64,000 bases of DNA from Citromicrobium sp. UBA3494 (GTDB lineage: Bacteria > Pseudomonadota > Alphaproteobacteria > Sphingomonadales > Sphingomonadaceae): positions 144,417-208,416 of the forward strand of contig DFQH01000001.1 of the NCBI GenBank assembly GCA_002377695.1. The letters are read 5' to 3'. Shown piece by piece: positions 28,379-37,235 of this stretch (position 1 is its first letter; each line of letters opens with the position of its first letter). The notes beneath the pieces are model-generated. The model made no database searches. It worked only from the letters and a program-made list of their open reading frames with translations, and was not told the origin of the DNA. Both the position numbers and the translations under genes were made by a program.

Positions 28379-31300
28379 ATGCCCGACCTTTCCCGCATCC
28401 TCGCCGCCAAGAAGCCGCTGACCTTCGCCCAAGTGGCACGCGGTGCGCAGCCGCTGGTGATGGCCGACCTCGCGCGCGCCGCCAAACGCCGCGCGGTCTT
28501 CATCGCGCCCGAAGACAGCGCGATGCGCGCGATGGCGGATGCAGCACGCTATTTCGCGCCTGAATTGAGCGTGATCGAACTGCCCGCGTGGGATTGCCTG
28601 CCCTACGACCGTGCCAGCCCCGCGCTGTCGATCAGCACACAACGACTCGCCGCGCTTCACCGCCTGCAAAGCGAGAAGGACACGCCGCAGCTGCTGGTCA
28701 CCACCGCGAATGCGATGCTCCAGCGCATGCTGACCCCGTTCCGCATCCGCGAGGCGGTGCGCGAGCTGAAACCGGGCGTGCAGATCGGGCACGAGAGCCT
28801 GACCCAGCTGCTGCAAAAGCAGGGCTACAGCCGCACCGACACCGTGATCGACGCGGGCGAATTCGCGGTACGCGGGTCGATCTTCGACATCTTCCCCTCC
28901 GGCCTCGACCAGGGCCTGCGGCTCGACTTCTTCGGCGACGAGCTGGAAAGCCTGCGCCTGTTCGACCCCAGCACGCAGCGTACCACCGGCACGCTCGATT
29001 CCTTCCTCCTGCTGCCCGCCAGCGAGGTGCTTCTGGAGGACGCGACGATCAAGCGCTTCCGTTCCGGCTACCGCGAGCGGTTCGGCGCGCATGCCACGCA
29101 GGACCCGCTCTACGAGGCGGTCAGCGAAGGACGGCGACAGGCGGGGATGGAGCACTGGCTGCCACTGTTCGAGGACAAGCTGGCGACTGTGTTCGATCAT
29201 CTGGAAGAGAGCGACCCGGTGGTGATCGATGTCGGCGCGCTGCAGGCCAGCGAGGAGCGGCTGTCAGACATTGCCGAGTACCGCCGGTTGCGGACCGAGA
29301 CGGCCGGGCAGAAGGCGGGCAGCTATCGCCCGCTCGACACGCACGCGCTGTATCTGACGCAAGACGAGCTGGGCACCGCGCTGGACCAGCGCCCCGTCCA
29401 CCGCGCGACACATTTCGACGAGCCCGAGAGCGACACGGTCATCGATTTCGGTTTCCGGTCGGCCCGCGATTTCGCGCCCGAGCGTGCGCGCGGAGACAAT
29501 GTCTACGAAGCGGCGGCCGATCACTTCAAGAAGATCGCCAAGGCAGGCAAGCGCCCCGTCCTCGCCACCTATTCCAAGGGCAGCCGCCAGCGCATCGCCT
29601 CGATCCTGGGCGAGGCAGGCGTCAGCGTGGCGATGGCCGATAGCTGGCAGGACACGCTCGGCAAGTCCGCCCCGAAAAACGGCAGCGGCCAGCTCACCGC
29701 GACGATCCTGCCGCTCGACAGCGGGTTTGCCAGCGAGGACATCGAGCTTGTTACCGAACAGGACCTGCTGGGCGACAGGCTAGTGCGCAGGCGAAAGAAG
29801 CGGCGCGATTCCGATGCTTTCCTGAGCGAGCTACAGGCGCTCTCGCGCGGCGATCTGGTCGTCCATACGGAACACGGGATCGGCAAGTATCTCGGCCTCG
29901 AACCGATCACCGTCGGCAAGTCCAAGCACGACTGCGTGATGCTGGAATACAAGGGCGGCGACAAGCTCTACATCCCGGTCGAGAACCTCGAAGTCCTCTC
30001 GCGCTACGGCTCATCCGAAGAGGCGGTCATGCTCGACCGGCTGGGCGGCGAAGCATGGCAAAAGCGCCGTGCACAGCTGCGCGAGCGCATCCAGGAAATC
30101 GCGGGCGAGCTGATGCGCACTGCCGCGCAGCGGTCGCTCAAGAAGGCACCCGTGCTCGAAGCGGACGAGGCCAGCTACAACCAGTTCGTCGATCGCTTCC
30201 CTTGGGAGGAGACCGACGATCAGGAGCGCGCCATCGCCGATGTGCTGCGCGATCTCGAAAGCGGCAAGCCGATGGACCGGCTGGTCTGCGGCGATGTCGG
30301 CTTCGGCAAGACCGAGGTGGCGCTGCGCGCTGCCTTCGTGGCGGCGATGGGCGGGCAGCAGGTCGCAGTGGTCGCGCCGACCACCCTGCTCGCCCGCCAG
30401 CACTACCAGCATTTCTCCGAACGCTTCGCGGGCTTCCCGCTGAAGATCGGGCGGCTCAGCCGCCTCGTTCCCCCCAAGGAGGCGAGCGAGACCCGCGATG
30501 CGCTGGCCGACGGAACGATGGATATCGTGATCGGCACGCATGCGATCCTCTCCAAATCCACGAAGTTCAAGGATCTGGGGCTGGTTGTGGTGGACGAGGA
30601 ACAGCGTTTCGGCGTCACCCACAAGGAAAAGCTCAAGCAGCTGCGCGCCGACGTGCACATGCTCACGCTGACCGCGACGCCGATTCCGCGCACGCTGCAG
30701 ATGGCGATGACCGGCCTGCGCGAGCTTTCCACCATCCAGACGCCGCCGGTCGATCGCCTCGCCGTGCGCACCTACGTGATGGAATGGGACGACATGGTGA
30801 TCCGCGAAGCGCTGCTGCGCGAGCATCATCGCGGCGGGCAGAGCTTCATCGTGTGCCCGCGCATTGCGGACATGGAAGGGCTGGAGGCCTGGCTGGGCGA
30901 GAACGTGCCCGAGGTCAAAGTCGTCACCGCGCACGGCCAGATGAGCCCGACCGAGGTCGAAAACCGCATGAGCGCGTATTACGAGAAGAAATACGACGTG
31001 CTGCTCTCCACCACCATCGTGGAAAGCGGGCTCGATATCTCCAGCGCGAATACGATCATCATTCACCGCGCCGACCGTTTCGGCCTCGCCCAGCTCTACC
31101 AGCTGCGCGGGCGCGTGGGCCGCGCCAAGCTGCGCGCCTATGCCTACCTGACGACGCCGGAGGACGAGGCACTGTCCGAAGTGGCGGAAAAGCGCCTCAA
31201 GGTGCTGAGCGATCTAGACAGCCTCGGCGCGGGCTTCCAGCTCGCCAGCCACGATCTCGACATCCGCGGCGCGGGCAACCTGCTGGGGGACGAACAGTCG

Positions 31301-31879
31301 GGCCATATCCGCGAGGTCGGGTTCGAACTCTACCAGTCGATGCTGGAAGACGCGATCCTGGCCGCCAAGGCGGGCGAGATGGGGCTGGAGAAGCCGCCCG
31401 AGGATATCAGCCCGCAGATCACGGTCGATGCGCCGATCATGATTCCCGAGGACTACGTGCCCGACCTCGCCGTGCGCATGGCCCTTTACCGCCGTCTCAA
31501 CCAGGCGCGCGACAAGGCGGAGATCGAAGGGCTGGCGGCCGAGATGATCGACCGCTTCGGCGACTTGCCGTCCGCCTCGCAGAACCTCGTCCGCCTGATC
31601 GAGATCAAGCACCAGGCGATCGAGGCGAACATCGCCAAGATCGATGTCGGCGCGCGCGGCACGCTGGTCACCTTCCACAAGGACAACTTCCCCGATCCGG
31701 CGGGCCTGATCGCCTATGTGGACAAGCGCGAAGGCGCGGTGAAGCTGCGGCCGGACATGAAGCTGGTGGTCAATCGCGCCTGGGGCGATCCGCAAAGCCG
31801 CCTCAACGGGCTGTTCCAACTGACCAAGGGGCTTAGCGCGATCGTGAAGCGCGGCGCGAAGGAGAAAGCGCCAGCCTGA
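28379..31879 (+). CDS. mfd: Transcription-repair coupling factor Mfd
   Basis: 1166 residues. A UvrB-homology N-terminus (ELPAWDCLPYDRASP) is followed by the RNA-polymerase interaction domain (GDLVVHTEHGIGKYLGLE, about 490-540). The SF2 translocase core has GDVGFGKTEVALRA, DEEQRFGVTHKEKLK, TATPIPRTLQMAMTG, STTIVESGLDI and QLRGRVGRA. The C-terminal TRCF domain begins around IMIPEDYVPDLAVRM. It displaces RNA polymerase stalled at DNA damage and recruits UvrA. Length and domain order are normal. It ends 9 bp before the convergent EAL gene. Confidence 0.96.
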   Translation: MPDLSRILAAKKPLTFAQVARGAQPLVMADLARAAKRRAVFIAPEDSAMRAMADAARYFAPELSVIELPAWDCLPYDRASPALSISTQRLAALHRLQSEKDTPQLLVTTANAMLQRMLTPFRIREAVRELKPGVQIGHESLTQLLQKQGYSRTDTVIDAGEFAVRGSIFDIFPSGLDQGLRLDFFGDELESLRLFDPSTQRTTGTLDSFLLLPASEVLLEDATIKRFRSGYRERFGAHATQDPLYEAVSEGRRQAGMEHWLPLFEDKLATVFDHLEESDPVVIDVGALQASEERLSDIAEYRRLRTETAGQKAGSYRPLDTHALYLTQDELGTALDQRPVHRATHFDEPESDTVIDFGFRSARDFAPERARGDNVYEAAADHFKKIAKAGKRPVLATYSKGSRQRIASILGEAGVSVAMADSWQDTLGKSAPKNGSGQLTATILPLDSGFASEDIELVTEQDLLGDRLVRRRKKRRDSDAFLSELQALSRGDLVVHTEHGIGKYLGLEPITVGKSKHDCVMLEYKGGDKLYIPVENLEVLSRYGSSEEAVMLDRLGGEAWQKRRAQLRERIQEIAGELMRTAAQRSLKKAPVLEADEASYNQFVDRFPWEETDDQERAIADVLRDLESGKPMDRLVCGDVGFGKTEVALRAAFVAAMGGQQVAVVAPTTLLARQHYQHFSERFAGFPLKIGRLSRLVPPKEASETRDALADGTMDIVIGTHAILSKSTKFKDLGLVVVDEEQRFGVTHKEKLKQLRADVHMLTLTATPIPRTLQMAMTGLRELSTIQTPPVDRLAVRTYVMEWDDMVIREALLREHHRGGQSFIVCPRIADMEGLEAWLGENVPEVKVVTAHGQMSPTEVENRMSAYYEKKYDVLLSTTIVESGLDISSANTIIIHRADRFGLAQLYQLRGRVGRAKLRAYAYLTTPEDEALSEVAEKRLKVLSDLDSLGAGFQLASHDLDIRGAGNLLGDEQSGHIREVGFELYQSMLEDAILAAKAGEMGLEKPPEDISPQITVDAPIMIPEDYVPDLAVRMALYRRLNQARDKAEIEGLAAEMIDRFGDLPSASQNLVRLIEIKHQAIEANIAKIDVGARGTLVTFHKDNFPDPAGLIAYVDKREGAVKLRPDMKLVVNRAWGDPQSRLNGLFQLTKGLSAIVKRGAKEKAPA

Positions 31880-31888
31880 CCGGCCCGT

Positions 31889-33178
31889 CTAGCCGCTCTT
31901 GCCCGCCAGCTGCAGGAAGTCGTCCTGCGTCAGCGGTTTGGAGCGCAGGAACCCCTGGTAGGCGGTACAGCCCTCTTCGGCGGCGATCTGCCGCTGCGTC
32001 TCGTTCTCGATCCCCTCCGCCAGCACATCGAGGTCGAGCGCGCGGGCCAGCGCGACCACCGCGCGCAGCACGGCACGATCGCGCGGGTTTTCGGCCACGC
32101 CGTCCAGCATGATGCGATCGAGCTTGATGATGTCGAGCGGCAGGTACTTGAGATAGCCGAAATTGCAGAAGCCCGCGCCGAAATCGTCGAGCGCGATCCG
32201 CATCCCGGCATCCCTCAACAGACCCAGCGAGCGCGCCGCCAGGTCCAGATCGCCCAGCAACGCCTGCTCGGTGATCTCCAGCGTGATCTGCGCCGGATCG
32301 ACCGCAAGATCGCCCACCATATCCAGCATTTCCCGGGGAAAGCGCGCGACCGCCAGATCGGCGGCGGTGACATTGATCGAGCATTTGAGGCCGGCGGGCC
32401 ACTTGAGCACAGACTTCAGGGCGGCGCCGACAACCTTTCGGGTCAGCTGCGTGGTCAGGTCCGCACGCGCCGCGATCCGTAGCAGTGCTTCCCCGCCGAT
32501 CGAGCCGAGCAGCGGCTGGTCCCAGCGCACCAGTGCCTCCGCCCCCACGAGCCGGTCGTCCGCCAGCGCGAACTGCGGCTGGAACATGAGCGAGACCGCC
32601 CCCTGGTCCAGCGCGCGGCGCAGCTCCGCCTCGACCCGCGCGGTGTCGATGCCCGGCGGCGCTTCGTCCCGGTCGATCCACACCACCCGCCGGCCCGCCT
32701 CGCCCTTCAAGGCGATCTGCGCATCGCTCAACCGGCTCAGCATGCTTGTGGGATCGTCGCCCGAAAGCGCGCGGACCAGCGCGATATGCGGCCATAGCTG
32801 CGGCAAGCCCACGCTCGCACCCGCCAGCGGCTGCGCCACCGTGTCCGCCAGGGCCTCTGCCAGGAACTGCCAGCGCTCCCGGCTGCAAGGCTCGCGCGTG
32901 GCGAGCAGGAACTTCCCGCCATCCAGCCGCGCGGCGAACCACGCATCGTCCGCAAATTCGTCCTGCCCGAAATGCGCGATTCTGCGCGCCACCTCGGTCA
33001 GCGCGAAATCGCCCGCGCTGGTCCCGTGGGCGATGTTCACGCTGTCGAACCGGCCCAGCACCAGCAACAGGCCATGCACCCGCGTATCGCCCACGCCCAG
33101 CCATTCCCCCAGCACCTCGCGCGCGCGCGCAGGCGTGTACAGGCCGGTCAGCAGATCGTGATCGTCATCCGCGCTCAT
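31889..33178 (-). CDS. EAL-domain protein with degenerate GGDEF domain (probable c-di-GMP phosphodiesterase)
   Basis: 429 residues, no membrane segment. The first about 165 residues resemble a GGDEF domain, but the active-site motif is LDGGKFLL, so diguanylate cyclase activity is not expected. The EAL domain (about 175-425) keeps its metal and substrate residues: GAEALVRW, the asparagine in INVTAADLA, the glutamate in LEITEQ, IALDDFGAGFCNFGYL, IIKLDR, AEGIENE and the glutamine in YQGFLRS. It should therefore hydrolyse c-di-GMP. The degenerate GGDEF half may serve as a GTP-sensing allosteric domain, as known for other such tandems. It is divergent from nadK. Confidence 0.87.
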   Translation of the reverse strand: MSADDDHDLLTGLYTPARAREVLGEWLGVGDTRVHGLLLVLGRFDSVNIAHGTSAGDFALTEVARRIAHFGQDEFADDAWFAARLDGGKFLLATREPCSRERWQFLAEALADTVAQPLAGASVGLPQLWPHIALVRALSGDDPTSMLSRLSDAQIALKGEAGRRVVWIDRDEAPPGIDTARVEAELRRALDQGAVSLMFQPQFALADDRLVGAEALVRWDQPLLGSIGGEALLRIAARADLTTQLTRKVVGAALKSVLKWPAGLKCSINVTAADLAVARFPREMLDMVGDLAVDPAQITLEITEQALLGDLDLAARSLGLLRDAGMRIALDDFGAGFCNFGYLKYLPLDIIKLDRIMLDGVAENPRDRAVLRAVVALARALDLDVLAEGIENETQRQIAAEEGCTAYQGFLRSKPLTQDDFLQLAGKSG

Positions 33179-33310
33179 CGTCTTTCCCTATCGCAAGCCA
33201 TTGCCCGATCGCAAAGGCCATGCCGCATGCGAATACCCCGCTTGTATGCTCTCTCATTGCAAAGAGCGCGCGCGCTCCATAGGCAGGCAGCCACGCTGGA
33301 GAGGATTTCA

Positions 33311-34099
33311 ATGGCCGGGCAGCCTCAATTCGAGCGGCTGGCGCTCGCAATTTCGAACACCGCACTGGCGCAGGACACGGCCCGCGCGCTGCAGGAGGCG
33401 CACGACTGGGTGCCACAGGAAAAGGCGGACGCGGTCGTGGCGCTGGGCGGCGACGGCTTCATGCTGCAGACGCTGCACCGCATGCTCGACAGCGGAAACA
33501 TCCTGCCCGTCTACGGGGTCAACCGGGGCACGATGGGCTTCCTGATGAACAAGCACCGCCCCAAGGGCGCGCTGATCGACAGGGTGAATCGCAGCCGCCC
33601 GGTGGGGATTTCCCCGCTGCGCATGGAGGCGGTGACGCAGGATGGCGAAACGCGCATCGAATGCGCGCTGAACGAGGTCTCCCTGCTGCGCGAGACGCGG
33701 CAGACCGCCAAGATCGAAATCCTGGTGGACGACAAGACGCGGATCGAAGAGCTGGTGGCCGACGGCGTGCTGGTGGCCACGCCCGCAGGCTCCACCGCCT
33801 ACAACCTCTCTGCAAATGGCCCGATCCTGCCGCTCGATTCGGAATTGCTCGCGCTCACGCCGATCAGCGCGTTTCGGCCACGGCGCTGGCGCGGAGCCAT
33901 CCTGCCCGACCGCGCCCGCGTGACCTTCCGTATCAACGAACCTGCCAAACGCCCGGTGGCGGCAGTGGCGGACCAGAAGGAAGTGCGCGACGTGGCCGAG
34001 GTTCACGTGGAGATTGCGCGCGATTCCGAGCTGACTCTGCTGTTCGACAAGGGCCACTCGCTGGACGACCGCATCGTTGCCGAGCAATTTGTCGTCTGA
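33311..34099 (+). CDS. nadK: NAD kinase
   Basis: 262 residues. The NAD kinase signature GGDGFMLQ (VALGGDGFMLQTLHRM, about residue 45), YGVNRGTMGFLMN, and the second conserved region VATPAGSTAYNLSANGPILPL are all present. The enzyme phosphorylates NAD to NADP. The start at 33311 has GGAGAGGA at ideal spacing and begins where family homology begins. A 132-bp divergent promoter region separates it from the EAL gene. Nothing odd is seen. Confidence 0.95.
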   Translation: MAGQPQFERLALAISNTALAQDTARALQEAHDWVPQEKADAVVALGGDGFMLQTLHRMLDSGNILPVYGVNRGTMGFLMNKHRPKGALIDRVNRSRPVGISPLRMEAVTQDGETRIECALNEVSLLRETRQTAKIEILVDDKTRIEELVADGVLVATPAGSTAYNLSANGPILPLDSELLALTPISAFRPRRWRGAILPDRARVTFRINEPAKRPVAAVADQKEVRDVAEVHVEIARDSELTLLFDKGHSLDDRIVAEQFVV

Positions 34100-34109
34100 T
34101 TTGCATTTC

Positions 34110-34137
34110 GGGGGCTTGCGAAATCTCAAGCGCCCCC
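34110..34137 (+). terminator. Probable nadK terminator hairpin
   Basis: GGGGGC (34110-34115) pairs with GCCCCC (34132-34137), extended by TTG/CAA across a 2-base bulge, with an 8-base loop. It lies 11 bp after the nadK stop and before tRNA-Asn. There is no T tract. Confidence 0.45.
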
Positions 34138-34167
34138 ATATAGGCGCGGGCCTGCCGACATGGCTGC

Positions 34168-34242
34168 TCCCCGATAGCTCAGCGGTAGAGTAGGTGACTG
34201 TTAATCACTTGGTCGTTGGTTCGAATCCAACTCGGGGAGCCA
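34168..34242 (+). tRNA. tRNA-Asn (anticodon GTT), with encoded CCA
   Basis: The acceptor stem TCCCCGA (34168-34174) pairs with TCGGGGA (34232-34238), followed by discriminator G and CCA (34240-34242). The anticodon loop CTGTTAA is closed by GGTGA/TCACT and places GTT at 34200-34202. The T loop GGTTCGAATCC is standard. Its 3' end is the left half of the attachment site of the adjoining island, and the 3' end is repeated at 44612-44625. Confidence 0.96.
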
Positions 34243-34251
34243 TTCTTTCGC
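34229..34251. repeat. attL core of the integrated island (23 bp)
   Basis: The sequence begins AACTCGGGGAGCC (last bases of tRNA-Asn) and ends CTTTCGC. It is identical at all 23 positions to 44612-44634, and the flanking bases differ on both sides. Identity to a tRNA 3' end is the usual target of P4-type integrases. Confidence 0.93.
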
Positions 34252-34307
34252 CTAAATAGCTGTTTTTTTAGGCATTTTTCCTAAAGCAGCAAGGCGCACG
34301 CCTCCAA

Positions 34308-34319
34308 ACACCTATCAAA
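34308..34319 (+). repeat. Candidate integrase arm-type site, attL side
   Basis: ACACCTATCAAA, 57 bp inside attL, recurs exactly and in the same orientation at 44482-44493 inside attR. A 12-bp match near both ends of an integrated element is what arm-binding sites of tyrosine integrases look like; chance is possible. Confidence 0.4.
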
Positions 34320-34516
34320 CGATTTGCGCTCGATTGTATCGAAATATGCCCCGTCCTTTGGCCGACTTTTTGGTTTGAGGTTACGCGCGGGTAATGCAAA
34401 TGAAAAGTCTGCGGTATCTCATCGATAGCTCTACCTCCTAACTTGTGCCTCTTGCTTGAACCTTGTAGATGGCGGATCGCTCGGCTAAATCCAACAAATC
34501 CACCGAGGGGAAAGCG

Positions 34517-35032
34517 ATGAAGTATTACCCAATTAGCTTATTTGCGCTTGCTGCAATCGTTGCCTCTCCGGCGGAAGCGGCTTGGCAATTCCAGATTCAA
34601 GAAGACCCCATGACTGACGCGAAACGCGGCATTTCACTATTACTCGGGGATGCTGGTGGCTTGGCGATCAAATGCGATGAGAACGGGCCGGGCTCTTTAT
34701 ACATCTCATTTATATCCACTGAGTTCCTAGGCAGCACCTCCGGGCGGGATGGAAGACTTGTTCGCTATAGAATCGATAAGGGCGAGCCTTCAGATATGGT
34801 CATAAAATATAACGACTCAACGGCTTCAATATTCGATCTTTCGCCGGGTAGTGAGGGCGGAAACTTTTTGAATAATCTATTAGAATCGCGTGAACTTGTC
34901 GTTCAACTTACGAGCTATAGATATGAGACTTATACGATCTTATTTGATACGACTGGAATAGAAGAGGCTGTCGCTAAGTCAGCTCAAGTCTGTGGGGATA
35001 CGGAATGGCTATCCCCTCCTCCTTCTTCCTAA
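34517..35032 (+). CDS. A+T-rich exported cargo protein, VasI-like pattern
   Basis: 171 residues with signal peptide MKYYPISLFALAAIVASPAEA; the ATG at 34517 has GAGGGG 7 bp upstream. The only plus-strand gene of the island, it lies at the end opposite the integrase, where satellites often carry cargo, and is clearly richer in A+T than its neighbours. The pattern WQFQIQEDPMTD, then VRYRIDKGEP, SFxxL-like FLNNLLESRELVVQL, FDTTGIEEAVAK and a final cysteine recalls the VasI group of type VI secretion-associated proteins. That similarity is by eye and weak. The function is unknown; a defence or exclusion role is only a possibility. Confidence 0.7.
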   Translation: MKYYPISLFALAAIVASPAEAAWQFQIQEDPMTDAKRGISLLLGDAGGLAIKCDENGPGSLYISFISTEFLGSTSGRDGRLVRYRIDKGEPSDMVIKYNDSTASIFDLSPGSEGGNFLNNLLESRELVVQLTSYRYETYTILFDTTGIEEAVAKSAQVCGDTEWLSPPPSS

Positions 35033-35044
35033 ACCGGGCTTTTG

Positions 35045-36106
35045 TTAATCCGCCCAGTCGATAAACGATAGCGAATCCTCCACCGCCTGCGGATCAAGCC
35101 CGGCTTCCTTCGCTTGTGTCAGAGCCTGCACCATCGCCCCGAATGCCCGCGCCCTGCCGCCTGCATCGAACGCCTGCGCAGGCCGCACCACGTCTATTGT
35201 CACCGGGCTGGATAGCTTAGCGCTGCATTCCTCGGCCATGACTTGCGCCATCGGTTGCAACACCCATTGCGCCAGATGCCGCTGGGCTTCCCGGACAAGC
35301 GGACCCTGCGCATTCGCGGCGAACATCGCCGGCAGCACTCCAAAGGCCGCAAAGATCGCGCCTCGCGCCTCTTGAAGCGAAGGGACCGCCATCGATCCTT
35401 GCAGATTAGGGGTCACGTCTTGCGGTCGCCAATCCTGCGTCGGGGCCGGTCCACCGGCTGCCGTCACATTCACGCTTTCGCGCAACATGACGCGCCCACG
35501 CCTGCCCCGGAACCCATGGCCCAGCGTTTCTAGGTCCACGTCCTGGCTTTCGGGGAACGGCACCACTTGGCTGCCGAGCGGCGCATTTTCGTAAACCTCG
35601 GCAAGCGCTGCCTCCAATGTATGCAACAGCCCAGCAGTCAATTGCGAGCGCCGCAGTGGTGCCTGCCCTGCCCACGGCGCGCCGGGATCGGGAGCAAGCC
35701 GGAAGTGCAGCACCTCGGCTGCCAAGGCTGTTTCGGAACGGCCCCCGCCAATCTCGGGCACCGATACACGGTAAGCGCGCGGGATGCCGTCACGGGTCGA
35801 TAAATCCCAATCGACAACCGGAATGAGCCGGTCGCGAATCAGGAAAACAGCCTCACCGCGTAGCGCCATGGCCCTCGCCGCAATCGCCATATCAAACCGG
35901 GTCAGCAGGTCGGTGCCCTTCACGTCTGCAATCGACAGCCCGCTTTCCCATAGGCTCACACAGGTCTGCACGGTGGCGGTCAGTTCGCCCAGCCCGGTGC
36001 GCCCGGCTATATAGGCCTGCCGGGCCGCCATGATTTGCGACGTGTATCCCGTGCCCGATGCCGAGCGGGTTTCACCCTTGCCGATAAGGCGCTGCCACAA
36101 GCCCAT
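35045..36106 (-). CDS. HK97-type phage portal protein
   Basis: 353 residues, a little shorter than the usual about 390-430. Portal features: RFDMAIAARAMALRGEAVFLI in the wing, VLHFRLAPDPGAPWAGQAPLR, GTP-like start YENAPLGSQVVPFPES, and GAIFAAFGVLPAMFAANAQGPLVREAQRHL, the conserved portal stem region near residue 260-290. The portal forms the dodecameric DNA entry ring of the capsid. It is the last gene of the packaging block and lies 2 bp from the connector gene. The upstream order protease, connector, portal differs from the HK97 order portal, protease, capsid. Confidence 0.85.
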   Translation of the reverse strand: MGLWQRLIGKGETRSASGTGYTSQIMAARQAYIAGRTGLGELTATVQTCVSLWESGLSIADVKGTDLLTRFDMAIAARAMALRGEAVFLIRDRLIPVVDWDLSTRDGIPRAYRVSVPEIGGGRSETALAAEVLHFRLAPDPGAPWAGQAPLRRSQLTAGLLHTLEAALAEVYENAPLGSQVVPFPESQDVDLETLGHGFRGRRGRVMLRESVNVTAAGGPAPTQDWRPQDVTPNLQGSMAVPSLQEARGAIFAAFGVLPAMFAANAQGPLVREAQRHLAQWVLQPMAQVMAEECSAKLSSPVTIDVVRPAQAFDAGGRARAFGAMVQALTQAKEAGLDPQAVEDSLSFIDWAD

Positions 36107-36108
36107 TA

Positions 36109-36645
36109 TCAGGCCCTCCTGTATTTGCGCAGCAGATCGGCCGCGCCGCTATTGTGAATGGCCTTCGCCATGTGCGCAGGGTCTGCCGAGATGCTTTCGG
36201 ATAGCTGGCCAACATTAGCTCGATAGGAGCGCGCGCCCGCAGGCACGGCGCTTTCGCTTTCGAGATAGGCCGCAAGCCGCTGCACGGCCGATTCCACGCT
36301 AGACGGCAGTTGAAGCGAGACAGTGCCCACCGACGCGTCAATCTGGACATGCCCCGGCGGCAACAGCAGGCCGAACGGTCCGCGCGTGATCGTGTAAGGC
36401 TGCCAATCCCCGTCGCACCAGCGGAACGCTTCGGTAACAGCAATGATCGGCCCCAGCGGCGGCCTCCATTCGCCGCCTTCGCTCGTCAGGGTCCAGACGA
36501 CAGCCCGGCTGCCGAACCGGCGCGCAATGAAATGCTCAATGCGCTGCCAGCACGTTGCCAGCAAATCGCCCGTTACGCCCTCGACAGGCGGATACTCCGC
36601 CGGGGATGCCTCGAATTGGGTTAGCTCGCTTAGTTCGGCTTTCAT
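36109..36645 (-). CDS. Putative head-tail connector (gp6-like)
   Basis: 178 residues from the ATG at 36645, which overlaps the protease stop as ATGA; a GTG at 36654 would add three residues. It is soluble and rich in alpha-helix, with VTGDLLATCWQRIEHFIARRF at the N-terminus and VESAVQRLAAYLESE near the C-terminus. That pattern is common in gp6-like head-tail adaptors. Position between protease and portal supports a head role. The family assignment is tentative. Confidence 0.6.
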   Translation of the reverse strand: MKAELSELTQFEASPAEYPPVEGVTGDLLATCWQRIEHFIARRFGSRAVVWTLTSEGGEWRPPLGPIIAVTEAFRWCDGDWQPYTITRGPFGLLLPPGHVQIDASVGTVSLQLPSSVESAVQRLAAYLESESAVPAGARSYRANVGQLSESISADPAHMAKAIHNSGAADLLRKYRRA

Positions 36646-37235
36646 GCCCGCCACCTGCGAAGGGGATGAATGATGCCATTGCGCGGAACAGGATCGAAGG
36701 CCCGCAGGTCCGCTTCGGTTTCGTGGTATGCAGGCCGCGTCACCATCGACAATTCGAACAACAGCGCCTCGAATATCGTGCGGATAAGAGCTTCGCCCTC
36801 TCTCGGGTCTTCTTCGTCGGTCTGTTCCGCGCCTTCTAAGTCGGGCACGCGAAAGCCCGGCGAAATGCCGCTAATCAGGCCCGCCGCATAGGCTGCCAGA
36901 AAATCCTGCGCCCAGCTTGTGCGCTGAATATCGGGCACAATGATCGCCTCGAAGGTCAGCGCGTCTGCCGTATCCTCGAATAACAGCGTGCCCGCTTTCT
37001 TACTGGCAAGTGGCCGGTCGAACGAATGGCCTATCAGCAGGTGAATATCCCGCTCGGGATCGTTCACCGCATAGTTGAACGCCTTCGGCGCAAACTGTTC
37101 CTTACGCGGTCGACGCCCTTTGCCGCCCGCATCGAGAACAGCGCGCTTCCTGTAGGGGAACCGGCCCTTAAGACGACGGGAGCCATCGCCCGCCGCCCTA
37201 AGTTCCAGCCCCGCATCGAATACGGGGCCGTTCAT
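36642..37235 (-). CDS. HK97-family prohead protease
   Basis: 197 residues. Conserved regions of the U35 prohead protease family are visible: the catalytic histidine in LLIGHSFDRPLAS, and the serine in FELSMVTRPAY, with SGISPGFRV between them. The enzyme cleaves the capsid delta domain during head maturation. The start codon ATG (37235) overlaps the capsid stop by 1 bp, so translation is coupled. Confidence 0.88.
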   Translation of the reverse strand: MNGPVFDAGLELRAAGDGSRRLKGRFPYRKRAVLDAGGKGRRPRKEQFAPKAFNYAVNDPERDIHLLIGHSFDRPLASKKAGTLLFEDTADALTFEAIIVPDIQRTSWAQDFLAAYAAGLISGISPGFRVPDLEGAEQTDEEDPREGEALIRTIFEALLFELSMVTRPAYHETEADLRAFDPVPRNGIIHPLRRWRA

